The position numbers and the translations under genes are program-made. A DNA stretch of 64,000 nt from contig NZ_WMFA01000004.1 of the NCBI RefSeq assembly GCF_009856445.1, forward strand, positions 185,240 through 249,239. The letters are read 5' to 3'. This DNA is from Halobacillus litoralis. GTDB taxonomy: Bacteria; Bacillota; Bacilli; Bacillales; Halobacillaceae. Under the pieces are notes generated by a model. That model saw only the letters and a list, made by a program, of their open reading frames with translations, made no database searches and was not told the DNA's origin. How positions within the stretch are numbered: the stretch's first letter is position 1; each line of letters starts with the position of its first letter. Below, in pieces: positions 1 through 8,486 of this stretch.

Positions 1-1093
1 TCTGCGACAACCTCTTCCGGACATTTTCATTCAAAGCATCCATCTCTTCAATAAACTGCTCACTCGAAGCAATAATCCGTTCCGACGACTGCTCTGTCGT
101 TTTCAATGCATCAAACACATTATCAAAAGACTCCTGAAGAGCCTCCATACTAATGGCCGGATTTTCCATCATCTCTGTCGTCTCTTGCGCATTCTCCTTC
201 AGATTCCTGGAGTTCGAAAGCAGCATCTCCTCAGTCGCTTTATTGACCCCGTTCACCGTATCAATTACTTTCCGCTGATTATTCAAAGCGAGCTGAATGG
301 AAGCAGAGACGGTAATGATGTTTTTCGTCAACGTCACCGCATTACGGATCGATTCCTTCAGTTTCTCATTGTTTTTCTTGATGATATCGACAGAAGAAAT
401 GCTCTGATGCAGCACACTCTTCATCTGCGTCATGTTTCTCGTACGTGTAATGATTTTCTCTTTTCCTTCGGTAATCAGTGCCAGGTCGTATTCGCCGGTC
501 GCTTCTTTTTCTCTCAAAAGCTCAAACAGCTTCTTACCGAGGTAGATCTGCTTGTCCAAATCATAAATACGTTTCTGGGCATTTTCTTTAATCAGCTGCA
601 GTTCGACGCTATCTTCTTCGAGGCGGTCTTTCCCAGCAAGCAGGCTCCTAACAACCATATCAATCTTCGAATCGACCGTCTCATACCTCTTCATGTAGCG
701 GTCGATGGGCTGCTTTTTGCTTAGTTTGTAAAAGAACTTCTGCACGCCATTGCCTTCAGTGCGCTTTGGATCAAGGTTCGATACGATCGTTTCGAGTTCT
801 CTCAGTGAATCGGGGATGTCGTTATTGCCTTTAGTCATGAGGTCGTTGACTGGCCGCTTCAACGTTTCCATCGTCTCTCCGGCAACACGCTGTTCTCTTT
901 CTCCGAGGTCTCCAAGTTCTCTCATCACGTCAGATAGGGAGTCGTCCCTGGATGTATCGAACCTTCCGGCGTAAGCTTCGGCCTCTTCGTTCAGGCGGTC
1001 GATATCTTCTTTTTCAATAAGCGTCATCGCTTCTCTCAGGTCCTGTTGGTTCATTTCCGCTTCTTTATCTTTATAGGGAGAATGTTTACTCAT
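1..1093 (-). CDS. TelA/YceH-family toxic anion resistance protein, cut by left edge
   Basis: About 364 codons are visible; the stop lies beyond the left edge. The protein is hydrophilic, highly charged and predicted helical. Near its middle it reads RYMKRYETVDSKID and later DLDKQIYLGKKL, which match the conserved core of the TelA (tellurite/toxic anion resistance) family, usually 360-400 aa, so nearly all of it is present. I chose the ATG at 1093 because a GGAGG lies 8 nt upstream; another in-frame ATG 6 nt earlier is too close to that site. It sits 53 nt downstream of an unrecognised gene on the same strand, so the two are probably co-transcribed. TelA proteins are linked to tellurite and cell-envelope stress resistance, but their biochemical function is unclear. 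Family assignment is confident, function is not. Confidence 0.85.
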   Translation of the reverse strand, partial: MSKHSPYKDKEAEMNQQDLREAMTLIEKEDIDRLNEEAEAYAGRFDTSRDDSLSDVMRELGDLGEREQRVAGETMETLKRPVNDLMTKGNNDIPDSLRELETIVSNLDPKRTEGNGVQKFFYKLSKKQPIDRYMKRYETVDSKIDMVVRSLLAGKDRLEEDSVELQLIKENAQKRIYDLDKQIYLGKKLFELLREKEATGEYDLALITEGKEKIITRTRNMTQMKSVLHQSISSVDIIKKNNEKLKESIRNAVTLTKNIITVSASIQLALNNQRKVIDTVNGVNKATEEMLLSNSRNLKENAQETTEMMENPAISMEALQESFDNVFDALKTTEQSSERIIASSEQFIEEMDALNENVRKRLSQ

Positions 1094-1146
1094 GTCCATA
1101 CCTCCTGTATGTCATTCGTTGGTTTTGTGAAAAACAAAAAGGTCGT

Positions 1147-2001
1147 TTACTTTCGCGAAAGGAAGTTTTCGTCTTCCTTATTATATTTGGAAGCAATGAT
1201 GCCTTTGCTTCTGGCAAAGTTCTGCGTATGGCTTTCTTCTTCTTTTCGCTCCAGAGTTTCAATGAACTTCTGCAGATCGTACATCGTCTCTACCAGTTCA
1301 TGTTTCCGTTTTTCTTTATTCTCATCTGATAATCGCTGAAACGATGCGATGAAGTTGGGGACGTCTTTGTCCATCATCGTCTCAAGAGAGTATTGTTCTT
1401 CGATGTCGAGTTCTTCCATCCTTCTGAACTGTTTCTCTGTCCGTTCCTTCAAAGACGTCCACTCCTGTTGAAGGTCCGGATGGTTCTCGAGAAACGGGAA
1501 GTCCCAGTCTTCGAAGATCGGTTCCTCCGGTTGTTCAAACGTTGTACTCTCTCCGGATATTTCCATGTGCTCGACATAGGTGTTCACATGTTTGAACAGG
1601 ATCTCTGAAAAATCCCTCAGCGTGCCTCCAAGTCCTTTTTTTCTGGTGAATTCTTCTTTCAGAAAAGTAGGGAGGAAGGCTTTTTCTTCTTCGATCCATT
1701 CAAAGCGTCCGAGCAGCATTTTCGGCGGCTTGCCGTAAAATTCGAGGGTTCCTCTGAATGTGTTGGACTTCGGAATCACGGCGGAAAATAAGACACCGTT
1801 CCAAAATCCATCCATGATATATCTCTTCTTCATTTCTACCAGTTCTTCTATATCCAGATCGAAATAAACAGGGCGTTTTCCTTTGATCACCTGCTTCATA
1901 TCTCTCATCGTTTGAAAATCGATGTAGCGCTGATATTCGGAGGTATGTGGCATGAATGTTCTTTCCAAATTCTCAAGCATAAAAGAGTTGAGGTTTTCCA
2001 T
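1147..2001 (-). CDS. Hypothetical protein upstream of TelA gene
   Basis: This encodes 284 aa that I do not recognise. It has no signal peptide or membrane segment and is rich in acidic and aromatic residues (for example FEDWDFPFLENHP near residue 165). The C-terminal third is strongly charged and probably helical, with many Glu, Lys and Arg. The ATG at 2001 has an AAAGGGG about 10 nt upstream. It precedes the telA-like gene by 53 nt on the same strand, in the place where other Bacilli carry xpaC-like or yceG-like genes next to telA. I see no clear XpaC signature, so I assign no function. Co-transcription with telA suggests a shared envelope-stress role, which is inference. Confidence 0.75.
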   Translation of the reverse strand: MENLNSFMLENLERTFMPHTSEYQRYIDFQTMRDMKQVIKGKRPVYFDLDIEELVEMKKRYIMDGFWNGVLFSAVIPKSNTFRGTLEFYGKPPKMLLGRFEWIEEEKAFLPTFLKEEFTRKKGLGGTLRDFSEILFKHVNTYVEHMEISGESTTFEQPEEPIFEDWDFPFLENHPDLQQEWTSLKERTEKQFRRMEELDIEEQYSLETMMDKDVPNFIASFQRLSDENKEKRKHELVETMYDLQKFIETLERKEEESHTQNFARSKGIIASKYNKEDENFLSRK

Positions 2002-2335
2002 GCTTCGTCAGCCCCTTTTCCATCTTTCCTTTTTCCACGACTAAATGAATCTATGCTACTTCAAGAATACCACAAAATGGGGGTTGAGACTAAGATATGC
2101 CTACGTCACTTCCCAATGAGAAGGAGGAGGCGGAGTCATCATCTGTGGGAAATCTATCTTCCATTTACTATGAATATACGTATGTGCGGGCTTCAATGTT
2201 TCACTATTTTACATATTACTCTTCAAAGTCCGGGTGGGAGTATTGGTGCATATTTTTTCCTTTGTAGGGAATTAGGACCAAAAGAGAAGGACACTAGCCA
2301 TTGAAGCAAGAAGGAATATAAGGAGGAATTTCAAG
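2002..2335. other. Divergent intergenic region, no gene seen
   Basis: These 334 bp separate the divergent telA operon and a lipoprotein gene and must hold both promoters. I find no convincing ORF with a ribosome site and no clear hairpin. The stretch contains a GGAGGAGG-like purine run near 2122-2133 that is not followed by a useful ORF. Confidence 0.4.
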
Positions 2336-2881
2336 GTGAAAAGGATTTTAATCGTCATAGCAACCATCCTATCCGTTTTATTCGTTACCAGTGCCTGCAC
2401 AAATTCGGATCAAAGCTCTGTGGAACAAGAGGGAGATTCAAGTGAGGGAAACGAAGCCACAACCCCTTCAGATGAGAATCGTGAGCGAGTACGGGAGTTT
2501 CTCGAACACGAATTTAATGGCCCGAGTGAAAAAACGGAAGAAATCTATAGGGAGGGGACGAATGCAGAGCTCTGGAATTATGTAGAGGAGACGTACAAAC
2601 CTTACTTTAATGAAAAAGGATACAAAGACATAACACAATTACAAAAAGCTTCGATGTATATCAGGGAAGCAAGTAGGAGCGGTTATGAATTGAACGCAAC
2701 AGACATTAACATTGATAAAGATGAAGAAAATAATGCTTACGCTTTTGAGGTCGATGTGGAATACAGCAAAGATGGCGAAACAGATGCTACAACGGTGCAA
2801 GGAAGAATCAATTTGGATGAGGATGGAAAGTTCAGCTTCCTCCGATATTCAGATCGAGGCGGATTGCTTGAGAGTATGTAA
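2336..2881 (+). CDS. Putative lipoprotein, function unknown
   Basis: This encodes 181 aa starting at a GTG with AGGAGGA about 9 nt upstream. The N-terminus has two basic residues, a hydrophobic stretch and a lipobox ending VTSAC (Cys at residue 21), so export and lipid anchoring to the outer face of the membrane are predicted. After the Cys comes a Ser/Glu/Asp-rich linker of about 30 residues, then a mixed alpha/beta domain rich in acidic residues, as expected for an extracellular protein of a halotolerant bacterium. I recognise no catalytic motif. It appears to be monocistronic. Confidence 0.8.
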   Translation: MKRILIVIATILSVLFVTSACTNSDQSSVEQEGDSSEGNEATTPSDENRERVREFLEHEFNGPSEKTEEIYREGTNAELWNYVEETYKPYFNEKGYKDITQLQKASMYIREASRSGYELNATDINIDKDEENNAYAFEVDVEYSKDGETDATTVQGRINLDEDGKFSFLRYSDRGGLLESM

Positions 2882-3084
2882 GTTTCTTTAAGCATCATGT
2901 TTGGATTCCTCCTAAAAGAAGCACCACGATACTTACCTAAGGTGGATACCTAAACATTTGGTTAAGTTTATTAAAATTTGAACTTTTGTCCAATGAATTA
3001 TGATAGGTTGGTCATACAAAGATTCCTATTAAAATGGAAGCAGATAGAGTTTGGTATCACAAGTGGTGAACAGGAGGGGTTGAA

Positions 3085-3432
3085 GTGACGAGGGTTTTGC
3101 TTCATATGGAAGGAGCATTCGTATTCCTGGCAAGTTTATATTTTTACCAGCAGAATGATTTCAGCTGGCTCGCCTTCGTGTTCCTTTTATTGATCTTCGA
3201 CATTTCCATGCTCGGATACCTCGTCAATGAGAGAGTCGGGGCGGTTGTCTATAACCTTTCCCATAGTTATGTTCTACCGTTATTGCTTATCGTAGCTGCT
3301 ATCGCTGCCTCCCTGGATGCCCTCTTAATGATCAGCTTGATTTGGATGGCGCATAACGGGATGGACAGGATGTTCGGGTATGGGCTGAAATATCCGACCG
3401 GTTTCAAGGATACGCATCTTCAAAGAATCTAG
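3085..3432 (+). CDS. DUF4260 family membrane protein
   Basis: This encodes 115 aa that are almost entirely hydrophobic, with about four membrane segments. The pattern LLIFDISMLGYLVNERVGA followed by YNLSHSYVLP and WMAHNGMDRMFGYGLKYP is that of the DUF4260 family, which is normally about 115-125 aa; function is unknown. The start is a GTG preceded by CAGGAGGGG. It ends 12 nt before the adenylyltransferase-like gene, so the two form a probable two-gene operon. Confidence 0.85.
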   Translation: MTRVLLHMEGAFVFLASLYFYQQNDFSWLAFVFLLLIFDISMLGYLVNERVGAVVYNLSHSYVLPLLLIVAAIAASLDALLMISLIWMAHNGMDRMFGYGLKYPTGFKDTHLQRI

Positions 3433-3444
3433 GAGGGTAAATCA

Positions 3445-4221
3445 ATGGTCGATGCTTTTCTCGTAGGATGTACGGAGAAGTTCTATGAAATTTTCGGTGA
3501 GAATATAACAGGTGTGTATCTACATGGTTCGCTTGTCTTAGGTGGATTTGTGCCTGCGAAAAGTGATGTCGATTTGATTGTCGTGACGGAAAAACCGATG
3601 TCCCGTATGGATGCCGTTCAGCTGACAGATTTTCTTCTCGAACAGTCGGGCTCTCCTTATCCGATCGAAATCTCTGTATTGAACCGCCGTCAGCTCGACG
3701 AATGGCAGCACCCGTGTCCGTTTGATTACCACTACAGCGAGGACTGGAGGAACCGTTTTCTCACAGGCGGATCAACCTATGGCGAAGAAAGGGAAGATCC
3801 AGACTTGGCTGCTCATCTGACCATCATCCATCACAGCGGGTGTGTGTTGTTCGGAAAGCCGGTCGATGAAGTATTCCCTCCTGTTCCGAAGCAGGACTAT
3901 TTGGATTCGATTCTGAGCGACTATGAGGATTGTCTGGAAAATGTCGAGGTGGAACCGGTTTATAGTGTGTTGAACATCCTCCGGGTCTATTATTATTTGG
4001 AGGACGAACGCATCTACTCGAAGGATGAGGCCGGCCAGTGGGCCTTGAGTTCTCCTTTTTCAAAAACCGTGGTGAAAGTATTGAAGCGGAGGCGGGGGGA
4101 TGATGTTTCGATCGCAGATGAAGAACTCGCATCTTTCAAACGATATTATCAAGAGAAAATAGAAGCCTCCCTTCATGAGAAGAAGGTGAGGGTGAAAGGC
4201 TCTGTCAACGTTGGTGATTGA
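3445..4221 (+). CDS. ANT(3'')/ANT(9)-like aminoglycoside adenylyltransferase family protein
   Basis: The product has 258 aa, close to the size of AadA-type enzymes. Residues 28-34 read GSLVLGG and residues 41-43 DVD. Together they are the nucleotidyltransferase signature GS...DxD that binds ATP-Mg, with the spacing seen in streptomycin/spectinomycin adenylyltransferases. The rest fits the helical DUF4111 C-terminal domain. Known relatives transfer AMP from ATP to a hydroxyl of streptomycin or spectinomycin in the cytoplasm. Whether this chromosomal homologue confers resistance or acts on something else cannot be read from the sequence. Its ATG follows AGGAGGG by 9 nt and lies 12 nt after the DUF4260 gene. 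Confidence 0.8.
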   Translation: MVDAFLVGCTEKFYEIFGENITGVYLHGSLVLGGFVPAKSDVDLIVVTEKPMSRMDAVQLTDFLLEQSGSPYPIEISVLNRRQLDEWQHPCPFDYHYSEDWRNRFLTGGSTYGEEREDPDLAAHLTIIHHSGCVLFGKPVDEVFPPVPKQDYLDSILSDYEDCLENVEVEPVYSVLNILRVYYYLEDERIYSKDEAGQWALSSPFSKTVVKVLKRRRGDDVSIADEELASFKRYYQEKIEASLHEKKVRVKGSVNVGD

Positions 4222-4244
4222 TCGCTGCTTGAGGAGGATCCACG

Positions 4245-4298
4245 ATGAGCAGGGGAAGGACTGGGAGCGCAAACGATATCCTTAAAACCAATAGCTAA
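4245..4298 (+). CDS. Possible 17-aa micro-ORF
   Basis: This short ORF (MSRGRTGSANDILKTNS) begins at an ATG with a good GAGGAGG about 8 nt upstream, directly after the adenylyltransferase-like gene. It may be the stump of a lost third cistron or may not be a gene. Only the ribosome site and position support it. Confidence 0.2.
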   Translation: MSRGRTGSANDILKTNS

Positions 4299-4471
4299 CC
4301 GGAAAATCACCGTATACGTAAGCTTACGTGAATCCTTCCCTACACAGGAAAGGTATCTTCCTGTCATCGATCAAAAACGGACTATCATCCTCCCTCTAAT
4401 TCATGTATAGTAGGTAAGGCATATCTTAGGCTTTTTAAGCAGAAGATTAATTATTATTAGAGGTGAAACAG

Positions 4472-4738
4472 ATGGACTACAATCAAATTACACAAAAAAT
4501 TGAAGATATTGGTGGCAACTATATCACCATATCTTACTTGCAGGCGACAGAAGAAGATGACTCGCTATATGACGTTTTCGTTAATGTATGGCCCAATAAA
4601 AGTATGAAGAGAAACTTTGAAACGATCGTCGTTAAAACGGATATTCCAATGGAAAAGGCTGAAAACATTTCTAAACGTCTGCACACATCATTGGGACGTG
4701 TTTATGGAGATGTCCATTACACAGGACTCGAAGCATAA
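4472..4738 (+). CDS. Small hypothetical protein
   Basis: The 88-aa acidic protein has no signal peptide or membrane segment and I do not recognise it. An upstream in-frame GTG at 4463 would add three codons, but the AGAGGTG serves better as the ribosome site for the ATG at 4472 (7 nt spacing), so I chose that. The gene is followed by a strong intrinsic terminator and appears monocistronic. The content is typical of a small mixed alpha/beta domain; no function is proposed. Confidence 0.7.
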   Translation: MDYNQITQKIEDIGGNYITISYLQATEEDDSLYDVFVNVWPNKSMKRNFETIVVKTDIPMEKAENISKRLHTSLGRVYGDVHYTGLEA

Positions 4739-4750
4739 TATCTTAGGGAA

Positions 4751-4782
4751 AAGCATGGATGGGATCCATGCTTTTATTTTTT
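4751..4782 (+). terminator. Intrinsic terminator after the 4472 gene
   Basis: A 9-bp stem (AAGCATGGA / TCCATGCTT) is followed by TTTATTTTTT. Confidence 0.85.
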
Positions 4783-4807
4783 ACTTCAGGCCATCTACCG
4801 GCGCCAA

Positions 4808-4847
4808 ATAAAAAAAGAGAGAAAAGCGTCGATGGCTTTTCTCTCTC
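4808..4847 (-). terminator. Intrinsic terminator of the dus gene
   Basis: Read on the minus strand, GAGAGAAAAGC pairs with GCTTTTCTCTC across a short loop and runs into a T-rich tail, just past the dus stop codon. Confidence 0.85.
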
Positions 4848-4852
4848 TAAAA

Positions 4853-5851
4853 TTAAGAAATGGAGAAACTTTTTTCTTCCTGTACGCCTGCGTTTTCCGT
4901 AAATTCATCAAGGAGAGCGCGCACTTCATCGGTCGATTCTGTGTTCATCAGCTGGTTTCTGAGCTCACCGGCTCCACGGAAACCGCGCACGTAAATCTTG
5001 AAGAAGCGGCGGAGCGGTTTGAAAAGACGTGGCTCAAGTTCTGCTGAGTACTTATCATGCAGGTCGAGCTGCAGACGCAGAAGATCGAGCAGTTCTTCAC
5101 TACTATGCTCTTTCTTCTCTGTTTCGAAGCAGAACGGGTTGTGGAAGACTCCGCGTCCGATCATGACTCCGTCGACGCCGTATTTCTCTACGAGTTCAAG
5201 ACCTTTCTGGCGGTCAGGGATGTCTCCGTTGATCGTCAGAAGTGTGTCTGGAGCTATTTCGTCACGCATTTTCTTGATTTCCGGAATCAGCTCCCAGTGT
5301 GCATCGACATTACTCATTTCTTTTTTCGTACGAAGGTGGATGGAAAGGTTGACGATATCCTGTTCCAACAAGTGCTTGAGCCATGTGCGCCATTCGTCCA
5401 CTTCCGTATAACCGAGACGGGTTTTCACACTGACAGGAAGTCCGCCGGCTTTCGAAGCCTGAATGATCTCTGCGGCGACATCCGGACGGCGGATCAGTCC
5501 GCAGCCTTTCCCTTTTGTCGCGACGTTCGGAGCCGGGCAGCCCATGTTGATATCGATTCCTTTGTATCCCATTTCGGCCATTCCGATACTCATCTGACGG
5601 AAGTATTCAGGTTTGTCACCCCAAATGTGGGCGACGATCGGCTGTTCATCTTCAGTGAACGTCAGACGTCCGCGTACGCTGTCTTTTCCTTTCGGATGGC
5701 AGTAGCTTTCCGTATTCGTGAACTCTGTGAAAAACACGTCAGGTCTCGCCGCTTCACTCACGACATGACGGAACACGACGTCCGTCACGGCTTCCATCGG
5801 TGCCAGGACAAAAAACGGTTTCGGCAACTCATGCCAGAAATTCTCTTTCAT
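4853..5851 (-). CDS. dus: tRNA-dihydrouridine synthase
   Basis: The 332-aa product is a FMN-dependent TIM-barrel enzyme that reduces specific uridines in tRNA to dihydrouridine using NADPH in the cytoplasm. It opens with [13 protein letters not shown], the family's N-terminal FMN-site motif, and carries the catalytic loop [17 protein letters not shown] with Cys105 as the conserved proton donor. It also has SVKTRLGY and the phosphate-binding [15 protein letters not shown]. The C-terminal helical domain is present, so the enzyme looks intact. Bacilli usually carry two or three Dus paralogues; which uridine this one modifies cannot be told here. It is monocistronic, with its own terminator. Confidence 0.95.
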   Translation of the reverse strand: MKENFWHELPKPFFVLAPMEAVTDVVFRHVVSEAARPDVFFTEFTNTESYCHPKGKDSVRGRLTFTEDEQPIVAHIWGDKPEYFRQMSIGMAEMGYKGIDINMGCPAPNVATKGKGCGLIRRPDVAAEIIQASKAGGLPVSVKTRLGYTEVDEWRTWLKHLLEQDIVNLSIHLRTKKEMSNVDAHWELIPEIKKMRDEIAPDTLLTINGDIPDRQKGLELVEKYGVDGVMIGRGVFHNPFCFETEKKEHSSEELLDLLRLQLDLHDKYSAELEPRLFKPLRRFFKIYVRGFRGAGELRNQLMNTESTDEVRALLDEFTENAGVQEEKSFSIS

Positions 5852-6118
5852 ATATATCTGAACCCTTTCTTTATTGAAAATAATCGTAGTATTTTTTGTA
5901 AATGTCTTGTTTCTATTATATCCATTACCATTTAGGCAGGATTTGAACCATTATATACTTTAATGGTATCGCGTGAAAAGTGCAAGGGGAAGAGCTGGAT
6001 TGTATCTTTACAGGCGTTTATTGAAGCCTATCATATATTTCTCCTTTAATCGGTAGAAAGGGTTTGTCAGTGGTCTCTCCAGGTAATAGAATCCTAAAGA
6101 GTAGTATGGAGGGCTGTT
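5852..6118. other. Divergent intergenic region
   Basis: About 270 bp lie between dus (minus) and a 57-aa membrane protein gene (plus). No other ORF or structured element is evident; promoters for both genes must lie here. Confidence 0.4.
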
Positions 6119-6292
6119 ATGAATGATACGCTGATTTCAGTCATCATTATTCTATTGGTTTCAGCGGGTTGGGGAGCCATTATCCTTAGAGACTTTGATA
6201 TCGCAAAAGGGATAACGAAGGGAAATGGTGTTCACCTTGTGGCTGCTGCAGGATTCGCTTTTTTACTTATTTGGATAGCGACAAGCTTATAA
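6119..6292 (+). CDS. Small two-helix membrane protein (57 aa)
   Basis: The ORF starts at an ATG with GGAGGG about 6 nt upstream. It encodes 57 aa with two hydrophobic segments (about residues 5-23 and 39-55) separated by a short polar loop containing RDFDIAKGITKGN. Similar tiny membrane proteins are common and mostly uncharacterised in Bacillaceae. A bidirectional terminator follows directly, supporting a real transcription unit. Confidence 0.65.
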   Translation: MNDTLISVIIILLVSAGWGAIILRDFDIAKGITKGNGVHLVAAAGFAFLLIWIATSL

Positions 6293-6299
6293 TCATAGA

Positions 6300-6341
6300 A
6301 AAAGCCAGTACTCCCGAAGAAGGAGACTGGCTCTTTTTTAT
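6300..6341. terminator. Bidirectional intrinsic terminator
   Basis: AGCCAGTACTCC and GGAGACTGGCT form an imperfect stem with A-rich and T-rich flanks. It serves the 57-aa gene (plus) and the amidase gene (minus), whose stop overlaps its edge. Confidence 0.8.
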
Positions 6342-8272
6342 ATTTCGTCAAGCACATCATTCAACTGCACACGCTGCTTTTCCATCTCTTGTAGCACAAA
6401 AGTGATATTCCGCTCATGAAGCTGCAAAATCAGCTGACCATACGTCTCTCCAGGAACAGCCCAGCGGCCGTTCAAGCGGGTCCACGTCGGGGCGATCCCT
6501 CGCGTGACGAGGTCGAAGCGCGGATCTACTTTTTCCAATCCTGCTGGAATGGGATCCGTTGAAGCATAGGCGTAAAGATGCTGGATGTGGGCGTGGACGC
6601 CTTCTTCTGGTGTGGCGAAGGTGGCTCCCTGAACGCCTCCACCGGTCGCGCCGATGCCGGCGAAGTTATTCTGTTCCGGTCTCACATCTCCTGTGAAGCG
6701 GAAGTAGTTTGTTTCATTAAGCGCTTGGGCGTAAGCGACGTCGCCGCGGATGCCGTAAAATTCTCCGTATTTCAAATAGAAGTGTCCGAGATTAGGAGCG
6801 CCAGGGTTTACAGTTTTCGCGTAATCATCGAGCTGGCAGGCGGTCAAATACATGTCACCGAAGATCTTGTACCCACCGTCGTCGACAGGAGGTTCTGGTT
6901 CCGTCGGCGGGGTCGATCCGTCCGTGACAATGAAGGCATCCGTGATGCCGATCGATTGGAGACGTGCGATCTGTGCTTCGGCATTTTCTCTCATGGAATA
7001 GGCACCGGCCTGCAACCGGAAGTAGGTGACACCGTTGATTTCCACTTGGATAATCACGCTTACAATGCCGTTTTGAGCGAGAAAAGCGACTCGTTCTTCT
7101 GCATTCTCACGGTTACGGAATGAACCTGCGATGACGCGGAACAATCCATCGCCTGGCTCAGGTTGTGGTGGGGCAGGGGTATCTCCATCACGCACGATGA
7201 AAGCTTCTGTAATGCCGATGGCTTTAAGACGTGCGACCTGGGCTTCGGCGTTTTCCCTCTCTGCGTATGCGCCGGTTTGCACGCGGAAATAGGTTACGCC
7301 GTTGATTTCGGTCGGCACGATGAAGCTGTCGATGCCATTTTGGGCGAGGAAGGCGACGCGTTGATCGGCATTCACTCGATTTTGGAACGACCCGGCGATG
7401 ACACGGAACAAGCCGTCTCCAGGTTCCCCCGGTTCCGGTGGCGGAGGTGGGGCAGGTGCATCTTCGCCGCGGATGATGAAGGCATCCGTAATTCCGATGC
7501 GCTTGAGACGCTCCACCTGTTCTTTTGCATTTTCTTCATTAGAAAAAGCGCCTGTTTGCACACGGTAATACGTTGTTCCTGAAATCGTCGTCGGTACAAC
7601 AAAGCCGGGGAAGCCTTCGGCAGCGAGTGCTTCGACCCGTTGTTCAGCATTCTCGCGGTTTTGGAACGACCCGGCGATGACCCGGTACAAGTTGCCATCC
7701 CCCGGTGGTGAAGGTGGTGATGGGGTTCTCGGCAGATCGAGTGCATCCGCGACGCCTTCGGCGATCCCGCGGCTGACATCATTGATGAAGGCGGAATTCC
7801 TCAAAAGCGCAAGGTCGGCGGGGTTGTCGACGAACAGGACTTCGATGAGCAGGGAGCTCATGTTCGTTTCCCTCGTCACGAAAAAGTTGGCGCGTTTTTT
7901 CCCACGGTCGCGTACATTGTACTTTCGGATCGCGCGGTAGGTGGTGTCATGGATGATATTTTGATAGGTTCGTGTATTCGGAGCCAAAGGACCGTTGTAG
8001 ATATAGCTTTCAAAGCCGCTTCCTCCTGCCGCATTGTTGTGGATCGATAAGAAGAAGTCAGCGTTCACACGATTGGCGAGGTTTGTGCGGTCCCTGAGGG
8101 ATACGGTAGCATCTGTCGTTCGGGTCATTAGAACCCTTACTTCATAATTCAATGAAAGGATGCGTTGGACATTCAGGGCAATAGACAAATTGAAGGTCTT
8201 CTCCTGGAACCCTTGAAAGGTTGCACCAGGATCCGACCCTCCGTGACCAGCATCTATGACAACGGTTTTCAT
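6338..8272 (-). CDS. N-acetylmuramoyl-L-alanine amidase with three SPOR repeats and a C-terminal glucosaminidase domain
   Basis: This 644-aa protein combines two wall-cutting activities. Residues 1-180 are an Amidase_3 domain with the zinc ligands of DAGHGG (His10), Glu25 and SIHNN (His78) and the catalytic Glu144 in LLIEVLF. Three SPOR domains follow (about 195-268, 288-361 and 373-446), each starting LYRVIAGSF or LFRVIAGSF and joined by Pro-rich linkers; SPOR domains bind denuded glycan strands. The C-terminal 170 residues resemble an endo-beta-N-acetylglucosaminidase, with the likely catalytic Glu in ALNETNYFRF. There is no signal peptide, as in the Bacillus mother-cell amidase CwlC, which is released by lysis. 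A sigma-K-like promoter upstream agrees with a role in mother-cell lysis. The ATG has AAAGGAG about 11 nt upstream. Confidence 0.9.
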   Translation of the reverse strand: MKTVVIDAGHGGSDPGATFQGFQEKTFNLSIALNVQRILSLNYEVRVLMTRTTDATVSLRDRTNLANRVNADFFLSIHNNAAGGSGFESYIYNGPLAPNTRTYQNIIHDTTYRAIRKYNVRDRGKKRANFFVTRETNMSSLLIEVLFVDNPADLALLRNSAFINDVSRGIAEGVADALDLPRTPSPPSPPGDGNLYRVIAGSFQNRENAEQRVEALAAEGFPGFVVPTTISGTTYYRVQTGAFSNEENAKEQVERLKRIGITDAFIIRGEDAPAPPPPPEPGEPGDGLFRVIAGSFQNRVNADQRVAFLAQNGIDSFIVPTEINGVTYFRVQTGAYAERENAEAQVARLKAIGITEAFIVRDGDTPAPPQPEPGDGLFRVIAGSFRNRENAEERVAFLAQNGIVSVIIQVEINGVTYFRLQAGAYSMRENAEAQIARLQSIGITDAFIVTDGSTPPTEPEPPVDDGGYKIFGDMYLTACQLDDYAKTVNPGAPNLGHFYLKYGEFYGIRGDVAYAQALNETNYFRFTGDVRPEQNNFAGIGATGGGVQGATFATPEEGVHAHIQHLYAYASTDPIPAGLEKVDPRFDLVTRGIAPTWTRLNGRWAVPGETYGQLILQLHERNITFVLQEMEKQRVQLNDVLDEI

Positions 8273-8302
8273 ATAAGTCAGTCTCCTTTCTGAACTTCCT
8301 CC

Positions 8303-8330
8303 TATTATATGAAATTATCAGACAAGGAGT
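8303..8330 (-). promoter_or_regulatory. Sigma-K-like promoter of the amidase gene
   Basis: On the minus strand AC at 8330-8329 is followed after 17 nt by CATATAATA (8311-8303), matching the sigma-K pattern AC-N16/17-CATANNNTA. No good sigma-A pair is visible. This is a pattern match, not proof. Confidence 0.55.
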
Positions 8331-8486
8331 ATAGTCAAATATAAGGCAACCATCACAAAAATTTCGCCTTAGATAAAACTTTATTCCTACTCTTTCATTT
8401 CTACCATTCTTCGGATTCATCATTTATAATTCCATCAAAAAATCGTGTATAATGGAGGCAGATAAAGAAAAGCAGGAGGGGGACAC

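Noticed and set aside
6578..7582. Plus-strand open frames inside the amidase gene
   Set aside because: They follow the SPOR repeats in antisense and have no ribosome sites or homologous motifs.
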